Below, piece after piece: positions 17,275 to 27,107 of a stretch of DNA of 47,785 nucleotides. Source of the DNA: ZC4RG36 sp964652205 (lineage in GTDB: Bacteria; Chloroflexota; Anaerolineae; Aggregatilineales; Phototrophicaceae); NCBI GenBank assembly GCA_964652205.1, contig CAZZAO010000023.1:1-47785 (forward strand). Direction: 5' to 3'. Under the pieces are notes generated by a model. The model saw only the letters and a list, made by a program, of their open reading frames with translations. It had not been told where the DNA came from and searched no databases. The translations under genes and the position numbers were made by a program. Each line of letters starts with the position of its first letter. The first letter of the stretch is position 1.

Positions 17275-20200
17275 ATGCGCCGTCGTCTGCCCGATCTCGC
17301 CATCATCGCGCTGCTGTTCGCCCTGCCGCTGGTGATGTTCTGGCAGCAGACGGTCGGTGGGCGCACGCTTCTTCCGGCGGAAAACCTCTATCAGTATGAG
17401 CCGTTCGCGTCCTATCGCGCTGAAGCGGGCGCGCCTGACCTGCCGCATAACGCGCTCGTCTCCGACCTCATCCTCGAAAACTATCAGTGGAAGTGGCTGA
17501 TTCGCCACGATCTGGCGCAGGGGGAAGTCCCGCTCTGGAACCCGTACCAGTTCGCTGGCCTGCCGTTCATGGCGTCCGGCCAGCAATCGACGCTTTATCC
17601 CTTCAGCCTGATCTACTACATCCTGCCGTTGAGCGCCGCTTACGGCTGGTTCAACATCGTCCAGTTGGGGCTGGCGGGCGTGTTCATGCTCCTGTTTGCG
17701 CGCGGACTCGGCATCAGCCGAGTCGGTGGAGCATTGGCAGGCATCATCTATCAACTGAGCGCCTTTTTCGTCATCAGCGCCGTCTTTCCGATGATCGTCG
17801 CTGCCGCCGTCTGGCTGCCGCTGATCCTGCTGATGATCGAGTTTGTCATTCAGCGGCGGCCCGCCCTGCGCGACCGCGCTGCTTCGATTCCGTGGGTGGC
17901 GATTGGCGCGGTCGCCGTCGGCTGCTGTGTCCTCGCCGGCCACGTCGAGATACTTTACTACACGCTGCTGATCTCGGCCTATTACGCCGCCGTCCGCCTG
18001 ATCGTCGGCGCGTGGCGTCGCCGTCATCAGGGCGGCCTCGGCTGGTTGGCCGCGCGCGCTGGCTGGCTGATCGCCATGATGGCGCTGGGACTGGCGCTCG
18101 GCGCGGTGCAGTTCCTGCCGCTGTTCGAGCTGGCGAGCCGCAACTTTCGCTCCGGCTCGGTCAGCCTGATTCAGGTGCTCGGCTGGGCGCACCCGATGCG
18201 CGATTTTGTCCAGTTCCTGATGCCGAACTTTTACGGCAGCCCGGCCCATCACGCCGTCTACGACCTGTTCAGCGGGCAGTGGCAGTCGATCCATTTCGTC
18301 AACGGCCTCGGCCAGACAGTCACCAACACCAGTTGGGGCATCAAGAATTACGTCGAAGGCGCGCTCTACCTCGGTGTCCTGCCGCTGGCGCTGGCGCTGT
18401 TCGCCCTGATCGACAGCATCCTCAGCCGCCGCGCGCCGGAGCGGCTCCAGGCCGCGCCGTACCGCGTCCTGTTCGTCGCGCTGGCGCTGCTCTCGCTGAG
18501 TTTCATGTTTGGCTTCCAGAGCTACGCGCTGCTGTTCGCCCTGCCGGGAATCGACCAGCTTCACTCGCCGTTCCGCTGGGTGTTCGCGCTCACTCTGTCG
18601 GTCGCGGTTCTCGCCGGATTCGGCCTCGACGCCATCGCGCGGGCGGATCGGCGTGGCTGGGCGCGCGGTTTCGGCGTCGTCCTGACGGCGCTCGGCGGCG
18701 CGGGGCTGGTCGGCCTGCTGCTGACGCGGCTGTTTTACGAGCGCGTCGCGCCGATTGTCGAGCGGGTCTTCAACGGCATGGCGCTGGCGAATACTGCTTT
18801 CCCTGACGCGCAGACGTTCTACAGCTACGAGGCCGTTAACGCGGCCATTTTCCTCGCTGTGACGCTCGGCGCAGGGATCGTGATTTTGCTGGCGCGGCGC
18901 AGAACGACCGTGCGCGGCCTGCCGCTGTGGGCCGCTGGCGCGATGGCGCTGGTCGCCGCTGACCTGATGATCGCCTCATGGGGCTTCAACCCGGCCAGCG
19001 ATCCCAAACTGCTCGACTACACGCCGCCTGCGCTGGCCTGGCTTCAGCAGCAGCCGGGAGCGTGGCGCTACACCACGCTCGACGACCCGACGCAGCCGCC
19101 GATCCTCAACGCTAATCTCGGCATGAGCTACGGCCTCGACGACGTGCGCGGCTACGAGAGCATCATCCCCAGGCAGTACGTCGATTTCATGCAGCAGTTG
19201 ACCCGGCAGACGCAGCTCGACTACAACCGCGTTGCGCCGCTCTATAGCAACGAGCAGCAGGCGCTCGAATCGCCGCTGCTCGACCTGCTCAATGTCCGCT
19301 ATGTCGTCACCGCCGCTTCGACGGCGATCACGCAGCCCGACTGGTCGCAGGTCTACGCGGACAAAGCCGTTCGCATCTATCAAAAGGCCGCATCGCGCGA
19401 TCTGCCGCGCGCTTACACGGTGGCCGCCGCGACCTTCGATCCTGCCGCGCTGGTCGTCCCGACTGCTTTTACGCCCGCCGCCATCCGCTCGGACAGCGGG
19501 CGTGAGCTGCTGATCGACGCGCAGACCGAAGGCTCGACCTGGCTGATCGTCAGTCAGTCGAATTTTCCCGGCTGGCGCGCCTTCGTTCGCCCGCAGGGCG
19601 GCACGGACAGGGATGAGCAGCCCGCCGACGTCCAGCTCGTTCAGGGGAATTTTCAGGGCGTACCGCTTCCGCAGGCTGGCGACTGGACGATTCGGCTGGT
19701 CTACAGCCCGCAGAGCATCCAGATCGGCGGCTTTATCTCGTTTATCGGCGGCGTGATTATCATTTTCCTGCTCGGCCTGTGGTTGTGGCGGCTGTTCGTC
19801 AGCGTCGGCGACGAAGCCAGCGCGACCTCGCGCGTCGCCAAGAACAGCCTCGCGCCGATTGCCCTCAACCTGTTCAATCGCGGCATCGACTTCGCCTTCG
19901 CCTTCGTCATGCTGCGCGTGCTTGGGCCGGACGGCGCGGGCATTTACTATTACGCCATCATCATCTTCGGCTGGTTCGACATCTTCACCAACTTCGGCCT
20001 CAACCTGTTCCTGACGCGCGAAGTTGCCCGCGACCGCTCACACGCCGGACGTTATCTGTGGAATACCAGCGCGCTCCGCCTGCTGCTGGCCGTGGCGGGT
20101 GTGCCGCTGCTGCTGGCCTTCCTCGGCTTCCGCCAATCGACTGTCTCAGCGCCGTTGAGTTTCGAGGCGCTGGCCGCGATTGCGCTACTCTATATCGGCC

Positions 20201-21300
20201 TTGTGCCGAACAGCCTGAGCACCGGCCTGTCGGCGCTGTTCTACGGCTTCGAGCAGGCTGAAATTCCGGCGGCGATTGCGACGGTAGCGACGATCTGCAA
20301 GGCGGTCTTCGGGCTGGCGGCGCTGGCTGAAGGGTATGGCGTTATCGGGCTGGCCGCCGTCAGCATCCTGACTAATCTGATCACGCTGGCGATCATGAGC
20401 TACTGCGCGCGCGGGCTGCTGAAAACGCCGGAACCGCGCACTGGCTCGCTGCTTGAGGGCCGCCTGATCCGCTCGATGGTCGGCGAAAGCTGGCCGCTGA
20501 TGCTCAATCATTTCCTGGCGAGCATCTTCTTTCAGATCGACGTCATCCTGATCGAAGCGATGCACGGCGATGTGATGGTCGGACAGTACAGCGTCGCCTA
20601 TAAATGGGTGCTGGCGCTCAACATTATCCCGTCATTTTTCACGCAGGCGATGCTGCCGGTGATGTCGCGGCAGGCCCACGCCGACCGCGTCGGGTTCAAA
20701 CAGACTTACGCGCTGGCGATCAAGCTGCTGCTGATTCTCGCCCTGCCGACGGCTGTGTTGTTCACCTTCATGGCGTATCCCCTGACCGGGCTGCTCGGCG
20801 GTTCTGAATTCCTGCCCGACGGCGCGATTGCGCTCCAGTTCATGATCTGGAGCATCCCCATTGGCTGGATGAACAGCCTGACGCAGTACGTGCTGATCGC
20901 GCTCGACTTGCAGCGGCGCATCACGACGGCTTTTATCCTCGGGGTCTCGTTCAACCTCATCATGAACTTCATCTTTATCCCGACCTACGGCTATCGCGCG
21001 GCGGCGCTCATCACCATCGCGTCCGAGGCGGTGCTGTTCGTGCCGTTCGCGCTGCTGCTCAAAGGCGCGATGGGGGGGCTGGACTGGGTGGGGATGATCT
21101 GGAAGCCGCTGGCGGCGCTGGCGGCGATGATCGCATTGACAGCAGTCGGCTGGTCGATCCAGCCAGTGGCGGCGCTGGTCGCCGGAATCGTGGTTTATCC
21201 GGTGGTGCTGCTGGCGCTGCGTCCATTCAGCGCCGGGGAATGGGCGCGGCTGATGCCGCTGCTCCCGGCACGTCTGCGCCGGGTTACTTCAGTTACATAG
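17275..21300 (+). CDS. YfhO-type membrane protein fused to a polysaccharide flippase (Wzx/MATE-like)
   Basis: A 1341-residue single reading frame. Residues ~1-530 form a YfhO/GT-C-like polytopic domain with characteristic loops (GRTLLPAENLYQYEPF, PLWNPYQFAGLPFMASGQQS, HSPFRWVF). Residues ~535-830 form the soluble periplasmic part ending in a helix (FPGWRAFVRPQG). From about residue 850 to the end is a second polytopic domain of the oligosaccharide flippase type (SLAPIALNLFNRGIDFAFAF, GPDGAGIYYYAIIIFGW, LTREVARD). YfhO proteins glycosylate teichoic or lipid-linked polymers outside the membrane, and Wzx flippases bring lipid-linked sugars across, so the fusion links flipping to transfer. GAGGAA lies five nt before the ATG. 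Both parts keep the high-GC codon pattern across the junction, so a missed frameshift between two genes is unlikely. Confidence 0.78.
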   Translation: MRRRLPDLAIIALLFALPLVMFWQQTVGGRTLLPAENLYQYEPFASYRAEAGAPDLPHNALVSDLILENYQWKWLIRHDLAQGEVPLWNPYQFAGLPFMASGQQSTLYPFSLIYYILPLSAAYGWFNIVQLGLAGVFMLLFARGLGISRVGGALAGIIYQLSAFFVISAVFPMIVAAAVWLPLILLMIEFVIQRRPALRDRAASIPWVAIGAVAVGCCVLAGHVEILYYTLLISAYYAAVRLIVGAWRRRHQGGLGWLAARAGWLIAMMALGLALGAVQFLPLFELASRNFRSGSVSLIQVLGWAHPMRDFVQFLMPNFYGSPAHHAVYDLFSGQWQSIHFVNGLGQTVTNTSWGIKNYVEGALYLGVLPLALALFALIDSILSRRAPERLQAAPYRVLFVALALLSLSFMFGFQSYALLFALPGIDQLHSPFRWVFALTLSVAVLAGFGLDAIARADRRGWARGFGVVLTALGGAGLVGLLLTRLFYERVAPIVERVFNGMALANTAFPDAQTFYSYEAVNAAIFLAVTLGAGIVILLARRRTTVRGLPLWAAGAMALVAADLMIASWGFNPASDPKLLDYTPPALAWLQQQPGAWRYTTLDDPTQPPILNANLGMSYGLDDVRGYESIIPRQYVDFMQQLTRQTQLDYNRVAPLYSNEQQALESPLLDLLNVRYVVTAASTAITQPDWSQVYADKAVRIYQKAASRDLPRAYTVAAATFDPAALVVPTAFTPAAIRSDSGRELLIDAQTEGSTWLIVSQSNFPGWRAFVRPQGGTDRDEQPADVQLVQGNFQGVPLPQAGDWTIRLVYSPQSIQIGGFISFIGGVIIIFLLGLWLWRLFVSVGDEASATSRVAKNSLAPIALNLFNRGIDFAFAFVMLRVLGPDGAGIYYYAIIIFGWFDIFTNFGLNLFLTREVARDRSHAGRYLWNTSALRLLLAVAGVPLLLAFLGFRQSTVSAPLSFEALAAIALLYIGLVPNSLSTGLSALFYGFEQAEIPAAIATVATICKAVFGLAALAEGYGVIGLAAVSILTNLITLAIMSYCARGLLKTPEPRTGSLLEGRLIRSMVGESWPLMLNHFLASIFFQIDVILIEAMHGDVMVGQYSVAYKWVLALNIIPSFFTQAMLPVMSRQAHADRVGFKQTYALAIKLLLILALPTAVLFTFMAYPLTGLLGGSEFLPDGAIALQFMIWSIPIGWMNSLTQYVLIALDLQRRITTAFILGVSFNLIMNFIFIPTYGYRAAALITIASEAVLFVPFALLLKGAMGGLDWVGMIWKPLAALAAMIALTAVGWSIQPVAALVAGIVVYPVVLLALRPFSAGEWARLMPLLPARLRRVTSVT

Positions 21301-21315
21301 ACTTGAGGTTTGCTG

Positions 21316-22755
21316 ATGTCTGATACATCGATATCTGCTTCAACCACCATGCGAGATGAGCTATTTAACCATTTTCGGCACAGGCTCGTCCATAATCCAA
21401 TGCTAGACCGGACGATGGTGAGCTTTCAGGCTAGTAAACAGGCCCCCTTCTATGGCTGGTTCAAGTATCGAGAAGGCTTTTCCCAACAACTGGTGCAGTA
21501 TCTTTTGCAAACTTTGATGCCACAACCGGGTATTCTGCTCGATCCGTTTGCCGGTGCTGGTTCAGCCTTGTTTGCAGCAAGTGAAATGGGTTGGATGGCG
21601 CAAGGCATTGAAGTATTGCCCGTAGGTATTTACGCCATTAAAGCGCGTATTGCGGCAGAACACGTCGATATTAAACAATTGAATCGTGAGGTAAAACAGG
21701 CTCTAAGCCTCGATTTTCATGACTATTATCAGGAGCAATATGCGCTAAAGCACATCGCAATTACCAGAGCGGCTTTTCCAGAAGAAGAAGAGCAAAGTCT
21801 GATTGGCTATATCGCCTATTGCAACGAGCATGTGGCCGATGACCAAATCAGATCGGTCATGCTCTACGCCGCGTTTTGCGTCCTCGAAGAGATAAGCTTT
21901 ACCCGGAAGGATGGTCAGTATCTCCGGTGGGATGCGCGCTCAGGAAGAACGCAGGGTAAAACAGCCTTCAATAAAGGCACGATACTGACCTTTTGCGAAG
22001 CGATCCAGGGGAAACTTAAGCAGGTTGTTGCTGATTTAATCGGGCAACCGCTCCAAATTCCTCTTTACGATAAGCCTGCCTTGAACACAGTGAAATATGA
22101 ACCTCGAATATTTTCAGCGTCTTCGCTCGACTTGCTGCCGACCATTCCTCCTCAAAGCATTGATTTTGTGCTTACGTCTCCGCCTTATGCTAACCGTTAT
22201 GATTACACACGCACCTATGCGCTGGAGTTAGTCTATCTAGGTTGTGATGACGAGCAAGTAAAGCGACTTCGACAGATGATGCTCTCCTGCACAGTTGAGA
22301 ATAAAGATAAACGGAACCGACTGGCAGCCTATTATACCGAGCTTGGGCGCGCCGAGGACTTTACTTATATTGACAGGACGTTCGATCAGCAGCCAGCGCT
22401 ACAGGAAGTGATTTCCAGTCTTGAAGCACATCGGAATGAGGGCAGTTTGAATAACCCTCAGATTGTCCGGCTAATTCACAACTACTTTTATGAAATGGCG
22501 TTTGTGATCTACGAGCTTGCGCGTCTTCTGCGACCAGGCGGAATCATTGCTATGGTGAATGATAACGTGCGCTACGCAGGCGAGGAAGTTCCAGTCGACC
22601 TCATTTTATCAGACATGGCCGAGACATTTGGATTAAGCACTCAAGTTATTTGGACGCTGGGGCGCGGCAAGGGAAATAGCAGTCAGCAGATGGGTAGTCA
22701 TGGTCGCTCTGAACTGAGAAAGTGTGTCTATGTATGGCAAAAACCAAACGTGTAG
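21316..22755 (+). CDS. Type II DNA methyltransferase, probably N4-cytosine
   Basis: A 479-residue SAM-dependent enzyme. Motif I DPFAGAGS begins near residue 76 and the catalytic motif IV TSPPYANRYDYT at residue 287. Motif I before motif IV with SPP(Y) is typical of beta/gamma-type N4-cytosine, or less often N6-adenine, methyltransferases. It protects host DNA against the endonuclease encoded by the next gene, which overlaps it by 22 nt. The start at 21316 was chosen because GAGG lies seven bases upstream; TTG at 21310 would be too close to it. Composition is lower in GC than the YfhO-flippase gene or the crt genes, which suggests horizontal transfer. Confidence 0.87.
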   Translation: MSDTSISASTTMRDELFNHFRHRLVHNPMLDRTMVSFQASKQAPFYGWFKYREGFSQQLVQYLLQTLMPQPGILLDPFAGAGSALFAASEMGWMAQGIEVLPVGIYAIKARIAAEHVDIKQLNREVKQALSLDFHDYYQEQYALKHIAITRAAFPEEEEQSLIGYIAYCNEHVADDQIRSVMLYAAFCVLEEISFTRKDGQYLRWDARSGRTQGKTAFNKGTILTFCEAIQGKLKQVVADLIGQPLQIPLYDKPALNTVKYEPRIFSASSLDLLPTIPPQSIDFVLTSPPYANRYDYTRTYALELVYLGCDDEQVKRLRQMMLSCTVENKDKRNRLAAYYTELGRAEDFTYIDRTFDQQPALQEVISSLEAHRNEGSLNNPQIVRLIHNYFYEMAFVIYELARLLRPGGIIAMVNDNVRYAGEEVPVDLILSDMAETFGLSTQVIWTLGRGKGNSSQQMGSHGRSELRKCVYVWQKPNV

Positions 22756-23795
22756 TGACGAACGAATCAGCCTTACTTGCAGAAACGCATCGCGTCAATT
22801 ACAGGCTCCGCTCCACGTTCTTTTATCGTAAATTAAAGGAGTATGGAACACTGTCACTGCCTGCAACAGTTAAAAGCCTGCTTCAGTTAGAACAACTCTA
22901 TAATTGGGATAATCGCCATGAATGGGGCGTCGGCGATGACGCCTTCGGTTTTATATCCCAGCATCCACAATTACATCTTTTAGAAGTCTTTTGCCACCCC
23001 AAATTGTTGAGGGAGTATCCGCAACTGCTCGCTTATTATCGTAATATTGCTGCTCTTTCTCAAAAGTCAGTCGGCTATCTTGTCGGGATCGATGGGAGCA
23101 GATTTGAAAGCGCTACAAGCAGCCGAGCGTCCATAGCTTCCGATCAGGCACTTAAATTGGCTGCGCTCTTTAATGAGCATCTTTCGTTAATTGTTGACGC
23201 TTCGATCCAAAGCTTCACCACCGAGGAGTTGTATGGCCTTTTGCTGGTTTCCACCGGCGCGCAAATTGATGGCTCATGGCGAAATGCCATCGGCGAAGAG
23301 GCCGAAAAAGTCACTCAGCGGCTGCTGGTCAACGAAGCCAGAGAGCGTCATTTACTGGCGGCTCTGATTCCCAGAACAGGCGCGAGCGAGCCTTTCGATC
23401 TTGCAAATATCGATGAGCAGCTCGGCAATATTCATCAGTATCGCGGCATCCAGTTGAGCAATCAAACATCCATGCTCTTTGCAAGCGATCCTGATATTGC
23501 ATTGATAGACAAAAATGGCGTAACCGTCTGTGCAATTGAAGTGAAAGGCGGGGCAGATCCAGCCGGAGCGCTGGAGCGTTACGGTGCTGCCAAGAAGTCT
23601 TTTGAGGCAGCGAGGCGGGTTAGCGCTAACGTTCCTACGGTACTTATTGCAAGTTGTATCACAGCGGAAGTTCACGCTCGTATTGAGCAAGACCCGGTAA
23701 TTTCCTCGTATTACAACCTCACTGAGTTACTCAATGAGGAATCAGCAGCATACGATGAGTTTATGCAGGAGGTTTTCACAATACTTGGGGTATAA
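22734..23795 (+). CDS. Type II restriction endonuclease, XcyI/Cfr9I-like
   Basis: A 353-residue protein directly overlapping the methyltransferase gene. Near the C terminus, DPDIALIDKNGVTVCAIEVKGG provides a PD-(D/E)xK nuclease site (D252, E269, K271). The family impression is XcyI (recognition CCCGGG), whose partner methyltransferases are N4-cytosine types; this assignment is from memory of the family. It is supported independently by the lack of CCCGGG in this window. The ATG at 22734 lies inside the upstream gene, so expression is probably coupled. It cuts unmodified incoming DNA in the cytosol. Confidence 0.7.
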   Translation: MAKTKRVVTNESALLAETHRVNYRLRSTFFYRKLKEYGTLSLPATVKSLLQLEQLYNWDNRHEWGVGDDAFGFISQHPQLHLLEVFCHPKLLREYPQLLAYYRNIAALSQKSVGYLVGIDGSRFESATSSRASIASDQALKLAALFNEHLSLIVDASIQSFTTEELYGLLLVSTGAQIDGSWRNAIGEEAEKVTQRLLVNEARERHLLAALIPRTGASEPFDLANIDEQLGNIHQYRGIQLSNQTSMLFASDPDIALIDKNGVTVCAIEVKGGADPAGALERYGAAKKSFEAARRVSANVPTVLIASCITAEVHARIEQDPVISSYYNLTELLNEESAAYDEFMQEVFTILGV

Positions 23796-23852
23796 GCAAA
23801 ACCGATCCAACCTGTTCAACAGAACTTAGTAGGTTTACTTCCGCAGGTTAAC

Positions 23853-24188
23853 TTAGTCCCGGCGCTGTTCGCGGCGGCGGAGCGCCTCGCGTTCCTCAAT
23901 CGGCAGAATCTGCACGTCCAGCATCCGCAGCAGCCGACGGACATAGGGATTGATGATGACCGGCATGGTCATCGCGCCTTCGTCGTTCCGCAGATCGACA
24001 TAGTAAATCGTCACCTGCCGCGAACCTGACTGCCAGTAATCCTGCTGAAAGACCGGGCCATGAACCTTCCAACTGCATCGCAGCGCGGTAATCAGCGCGT
24101 CGCCGCCGGCGAACTTCTCGGAGATTGGCGACCAGTGGCGCGTCGTCTCGAAGTAGGAATAGTGCTCGTTATTGCTGTAGGAGTCCAT
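23853..24188 (-). CDS. Small hypothetical protein
   Basis: A 111-residue protein of no recognised family. It starts MDSYSNNEHYSYFETTRHW, contains a central beta-like stretch (RQVTIYYVDLRNDEGAMTMPVIINPYVRRLL) and ends in a very basic/acidic tail (EEREALRRREQRRD). No signal peptide or membrane helix is visible. The start at 24188 has AAAGG six bases upstream; a longer frame to 24311 adds residues from an AT-rich intergenic stretch. It converges on the endonuclease gene with 57 nt between the stop codons. Confidence 0.6.
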   Translation of the reverse strand: MDSYSNNEHYSYFETTRHWSPISEKFAGGDALITALRCSWKVHGPVFQQDYWQSGSRQVTIYYVDLRNDEGAMTMPVIINPYVRRLLRMLDVQILPIEEREALRRREQRRD

Positions 24189-24545
24189 GCTTGACCTTTG
24201 CTCAGGCATCCTTAATTGGCCGCTCAATTTCCAGTATATAACATTTTTTTTAATCGCTGATGAAAGTTCAGCCAAAGGTTCAGGGCAGCTCCGCCAAAAG
24301 ACAGAAGCCATTCAGCCACGGCGCGCCTGGATTAGGTTTCAAGGATTATAAAATAACCTGAATGGCGGATGATCGCTGCGTGAGCAGAGTTTCCGCCAGC
24401 CTCATTTTCAGGTACATTACGGGTTAGTGGACTCCCTGATGCTTGATCTCAGCCTAACGTCGCTCTCATCTCCAGGCGCTTAACTAACCGTGCAATTCAC
24501 CCTCGGAACACCCAACCTGCTCACGCCCAGCGGAGAGAGCCTCAG
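24189..24545. other. Divergent control region between the small hypothetical gene and crtI
   Basis: It contains AT-rich elements: TATACT on the minus strand (reverse complement at 24232-24237) and, on the plus strand near 24347-24352, a TATAAA inside an inverted repeat AGGTT...AACCT. These could be the -10 elements of the two divergent genes, but no good -35 hexamers were found. A GGAGAGAG Shine-Dalgarno sequence precedes the crtI ATG. No gene is seen. Confidence 0.4.
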
Positions 24546-26060
24546 ATGTCGAAAGTGATCGTCATCGGGAGTGGCTTCGGCGGGCTGGGCGCTGCCATTC
24601 GGCTGGCGGCGCGCGGCCACGAGGTCGAAGTTTTTGAGAAGCGCGACAAGCCTGGTGGCCGCGCTTACGTCTACAAAATCGACGGCTTCACCTTCGACGG
24701 CGGGCCGACCGTGATAACCGCGCCGTTCATGTTCGATGACCTGTGGCGCGCCGCTGGACGGCGGCGCGAGGACTATTTCCGGCTGGTTCCGGTCAACCCG
24801 TACTACCGCATCTTCGACCATCAGGGGCGACATTTCGACTATAACGGTGACGAACACCTGATCCTCGACGAAATTGGTCAATGGAACCCCGCTGACCGTG
24901 AGGGTTATCGGCGCTTCATTGGCACGACCAGAGCCATTTTCCAGAAGGGCTTTGTCGAGCTGGCCGATAAGCCCTTCCTGCATTTCAGCGATATGCTCAG
25001 GGTCGCGCCCGATCTGATCAGGATGCAGTCGTATCTCAGCGTCTACAGCTACGTCGCGCAGTTCATCAAGGACGACTTTCTGCGCCGCGTCTTTTCCTTC
25101 CATCCGCTGCTGATCGGCGGCAACCCGTTCGACGCGCCCTCAATCTACGCCATGATTCACTATCTGGAGCGTGAGTGGGGCATCCATTACGCCGTCGGCG
25201 GCACGGGCGCGATTGTCGCCGCGATGGCGCGGCTGTTCGAGGAACTGGGCGGGCGTATTCACCTCAACGCCGCCGTCGAGGAGATTCTGGTGGATTCCCA
25301 GGCGCGGCGCGTGACCGGCATCCGCCTCGCTGATGGCGCGGCAGTGACGGCGGATCACGTCGTCTCGAACGCCGACTCGGCCTTCACCTACCGCAGCCTG
25401 ATCCCGGAACACTTCCTGCGCAAGTACAACCATCGGCGCATCGACCGCATGAAGTACAGTATGTCGCTGTTCGTGATTTATTTCGGCACGAAGCGGCTGT
25501 ACCGCGATCAGGGGCTGGCGCATCACAATATCATCCTCAGCGAGCGCTACAAAGACCTGCTGACCGATGTCTTCGACCGGCAGACGCTGGCGAAGGATTT
25601 CTCGCTCTACCTGCATATGCCGACGCTAACCGACCCGTCAATGGCTCCTGAAGGCTGCGAGAGTTTCTACGTCCTCTCGCCCGTGCCGCATCTCGGCTCT
25701 GGCATCGACTGGACACGGGCGGCAAAACCCTACCGCGATGCCATCATCCAGTTTCTTGAGGATCACTACCTGCCCGATTTGCAGGCCAGTATCGTCGCCG
25801 AGCATCATATCGACCCGCTGCACTTTCGGGATACGCTCAACAGCCAGCTCGGCGCGGCCTTCTCGCTTCAGCCCGTGCTGACGCAGTCGGCCTGGTTCCG
25901 ACCACACAACCAGTCCGAAGAGTTCAGCAATCTGTATTTCGTCGGCGCGGGGACGCATCCGGGAGCCGGGCTGCCCGGCGTCCTCTCGTCGTCGATCATC
26001 GTCGAAAACCTGATCGGCGATGTCGCAGGCGTGGCGCATCCCCGGCCAGCGCAGGTATAA
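24546..26060 (+). CDS. crtI: Phytoene desaturase
   Basis: A 504-residue FAD-dependent desaturase converting phytoene stepwise to lycopene at the membrane surface. The N-terminal dinucleotide fold VIVIGSGFGGLGAAIRLAARGHEVEVFEKRDKPGGRA is intact. The C-terminal family signature NLYFVGAGTHPGAGLPGVLSS lies near residue 465. GGAGAGAG precedes the ATG. It is the first gene of the long plus-strand carotenoid run, with phytoene synthase beginning seven nt after its stop, so the two are almost certainly co-transcribed. Two further CrtI-superfamily genes (29811 and 37358) have different C-terminal motifs and presumably later steps. Confidence 0.93.
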   Translation: MSKVIVIGSGFGGLGAAIRLAARGHEVEVFEKRDKPGGRAYVYKIDGFTFDGGPTVITAPFMFDDLWRAAGRRREDYFRLVPVNPYYRIFDHQGRHFDYNGDEHLILDEIGQWNPADREGYRRFIGTTRAIFQKGFVELADKPFLHFSDMLRVAPDLIRMQSYLSVYSYVAQFIKDDFLRRVFSFHPLLIGGNPFDAPSIYAMIHYLEREWGIHYAVGGTGAIVAAMARLFEELGGRIHLNAAVEEILVDSQARRVTGIRLADGAAVTADHVVSNADSAFTYRSLIPEHFLRKYNHRRIDRMKYSMSLFVIYFGTKRLYRDQGLAHHNIILSERYKDLLTDVFDRQTLAKDFSLYLHMPTLTDPSMAPEGCESFYVLSPVPHLGSGIDWTRAAKPYRDAIIQFLEDHYLPDLQASIVAEHHIDPLHFRDTLNSQLGAAFSLQPVLTQSAWFRPHNQSEEFSNLYFVGAGTHPGAGLPGVLSSSIIVENLIGDVAGVAHPRPAQV

Positions 26061-26067
26061 AGCGACG

Positions 26068-27018
26068 ATGCACACTTCCTGGGAAGCGCCGCTGCTGACG
26101 TGGGCCTATACCGCGCTCGAAGCCCCTGTTTCGACACAGCGCGTCAAGACCGACGGCCAGACGCTCGCGTCGGCCTATCGGCGCTGCGATCAGATCACGC
26201 GCGTCCACAGCCGCACGTTTACGCTGGCGTCGGCGCTGCTGCCTGCGCCCAGGCGGCAGGCGGCGCGCGCGCTCTATGCCTTTTGCCGGATCAGTGACGA
26301 TCTGGTAGACGCGCAGGACGGGGCCGATTCTGAGCAGCGGCTGGCGCGGCTGGAAGCGTGGCGGCGGCGCGCGCTGGCTGACGTCCCGCCGCCGAATGAG
26401 CCGGTGGCGCTTGCCTGGGCCGATGCCCGCGCCTGCTTCGCCATCCCGCGCGGCTATGCCGAGCAGTTGATCTGCGGCGTTGCCCGCGACCTGTGCCAGT
26501 CGCGTTACCAGACCTTCGATGATCTGGCCGCCTATGCCTACGGCGTCGCCTCGACCGTCGGCCTGATGGCGATGCACATCGTCGGCTTCAGCAGTGACGA
26601 AGCGATTCCCTACGCGGTCAAGCTGGGGGTCGCGCTGCAACTGACCAATATCCTGCGCGACGTCGGCCAGGACTGGCGCGCCGGACGCCTGTATCTGCCG
26701 CAGAACGAACTGGCCGCTTTCCACCTGACTGAGGCCGACATCGCCAGCGGCAGCGTCGATGACCGCTGGCGTCAGTTTATGCGCTTCCAGATCGAGCGCG
26801 CTCGCCGCCTGTACGACGAGGCCGAGCCGGGGATCGCGCTGCTCAACACCGACGGACGGTTTGCCATTGCCGCCGCCGCCGGGCTGTACCGCGCCATCCT
26901 CGACGACGTCGAAGCGCGCAACTACGACGTTTTCAACCGCCGCGCTCGCGTCGGGGCGCTCGGCAAGCTCCAGCGACTTCCAGCGATCTGGTGGCAAAGC
27001 CGGACGATCCGCGCCTGA
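26068..27018 (+). CDS. crtB: Phytoene synthase
   Basis: A 316-residue trans-isoprenyl diphosphate synthase of the squalene/phytoene synthase family. It condenses two GGPP to phytoene. The two Asp-rich Mg-binding motifs are present: RISDDLVDAQD near residue 74 and NILRDVGQDWRAGRLYLP near residue 200, with the HSRTFTLASALLP entry segment. The start at 26068 lies seven nt after crtI. GGPP synthase, needed for substrate, is not in the window. Confidence 0.93.
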   Translation: MHTSWEAPLLTWAYTALEAPVSTQRVKTDGQTLASAYRRCDQITRVHSRTFTLASALLPAPRRQAARALYAFCRISDDLVDAQDGADSEQRLARLEAWRRRALADVPPPNEPVALAWADARACFAIPRGYAEQLICGVARDLCQSRYQTFDDLAAYAYGVASTVGLMAMHIVGFSSDEAIPYAVKLGVALQLTNILRDVGQDWRAGRLYLPQNELAAFHLTEADIASGSVDDRWRQFMRFQIERARRLYDEAEPGIALLNTDGRFAIAAAAGLYRAILDDVEARNYDVFNRRARVGALGKLQRLPAIWWQSRTIRA

Positions 27019-27037
27019 TTCTATGACACTGCTCACT

Positions 27038-27065
27038 TTGGTCGCTATTGTATTTGTGGTATATT
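27038..27065 (+). promoter_or_regulatory. Candidate sigma-70 promoter before ldh
   Basis: TTGGTC at 27038-27043 and TATATT at 27060-27065 with a 16-bp spacer, 42 nt before the ldh start. It may give ldh transcription independent of crtIB. Confidence 0.4.
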
Positions 27066-27107
27066 ACCAATGGCATTGCTGAACGCCTTGTAGTGGGAGC
27101 GGCGACG

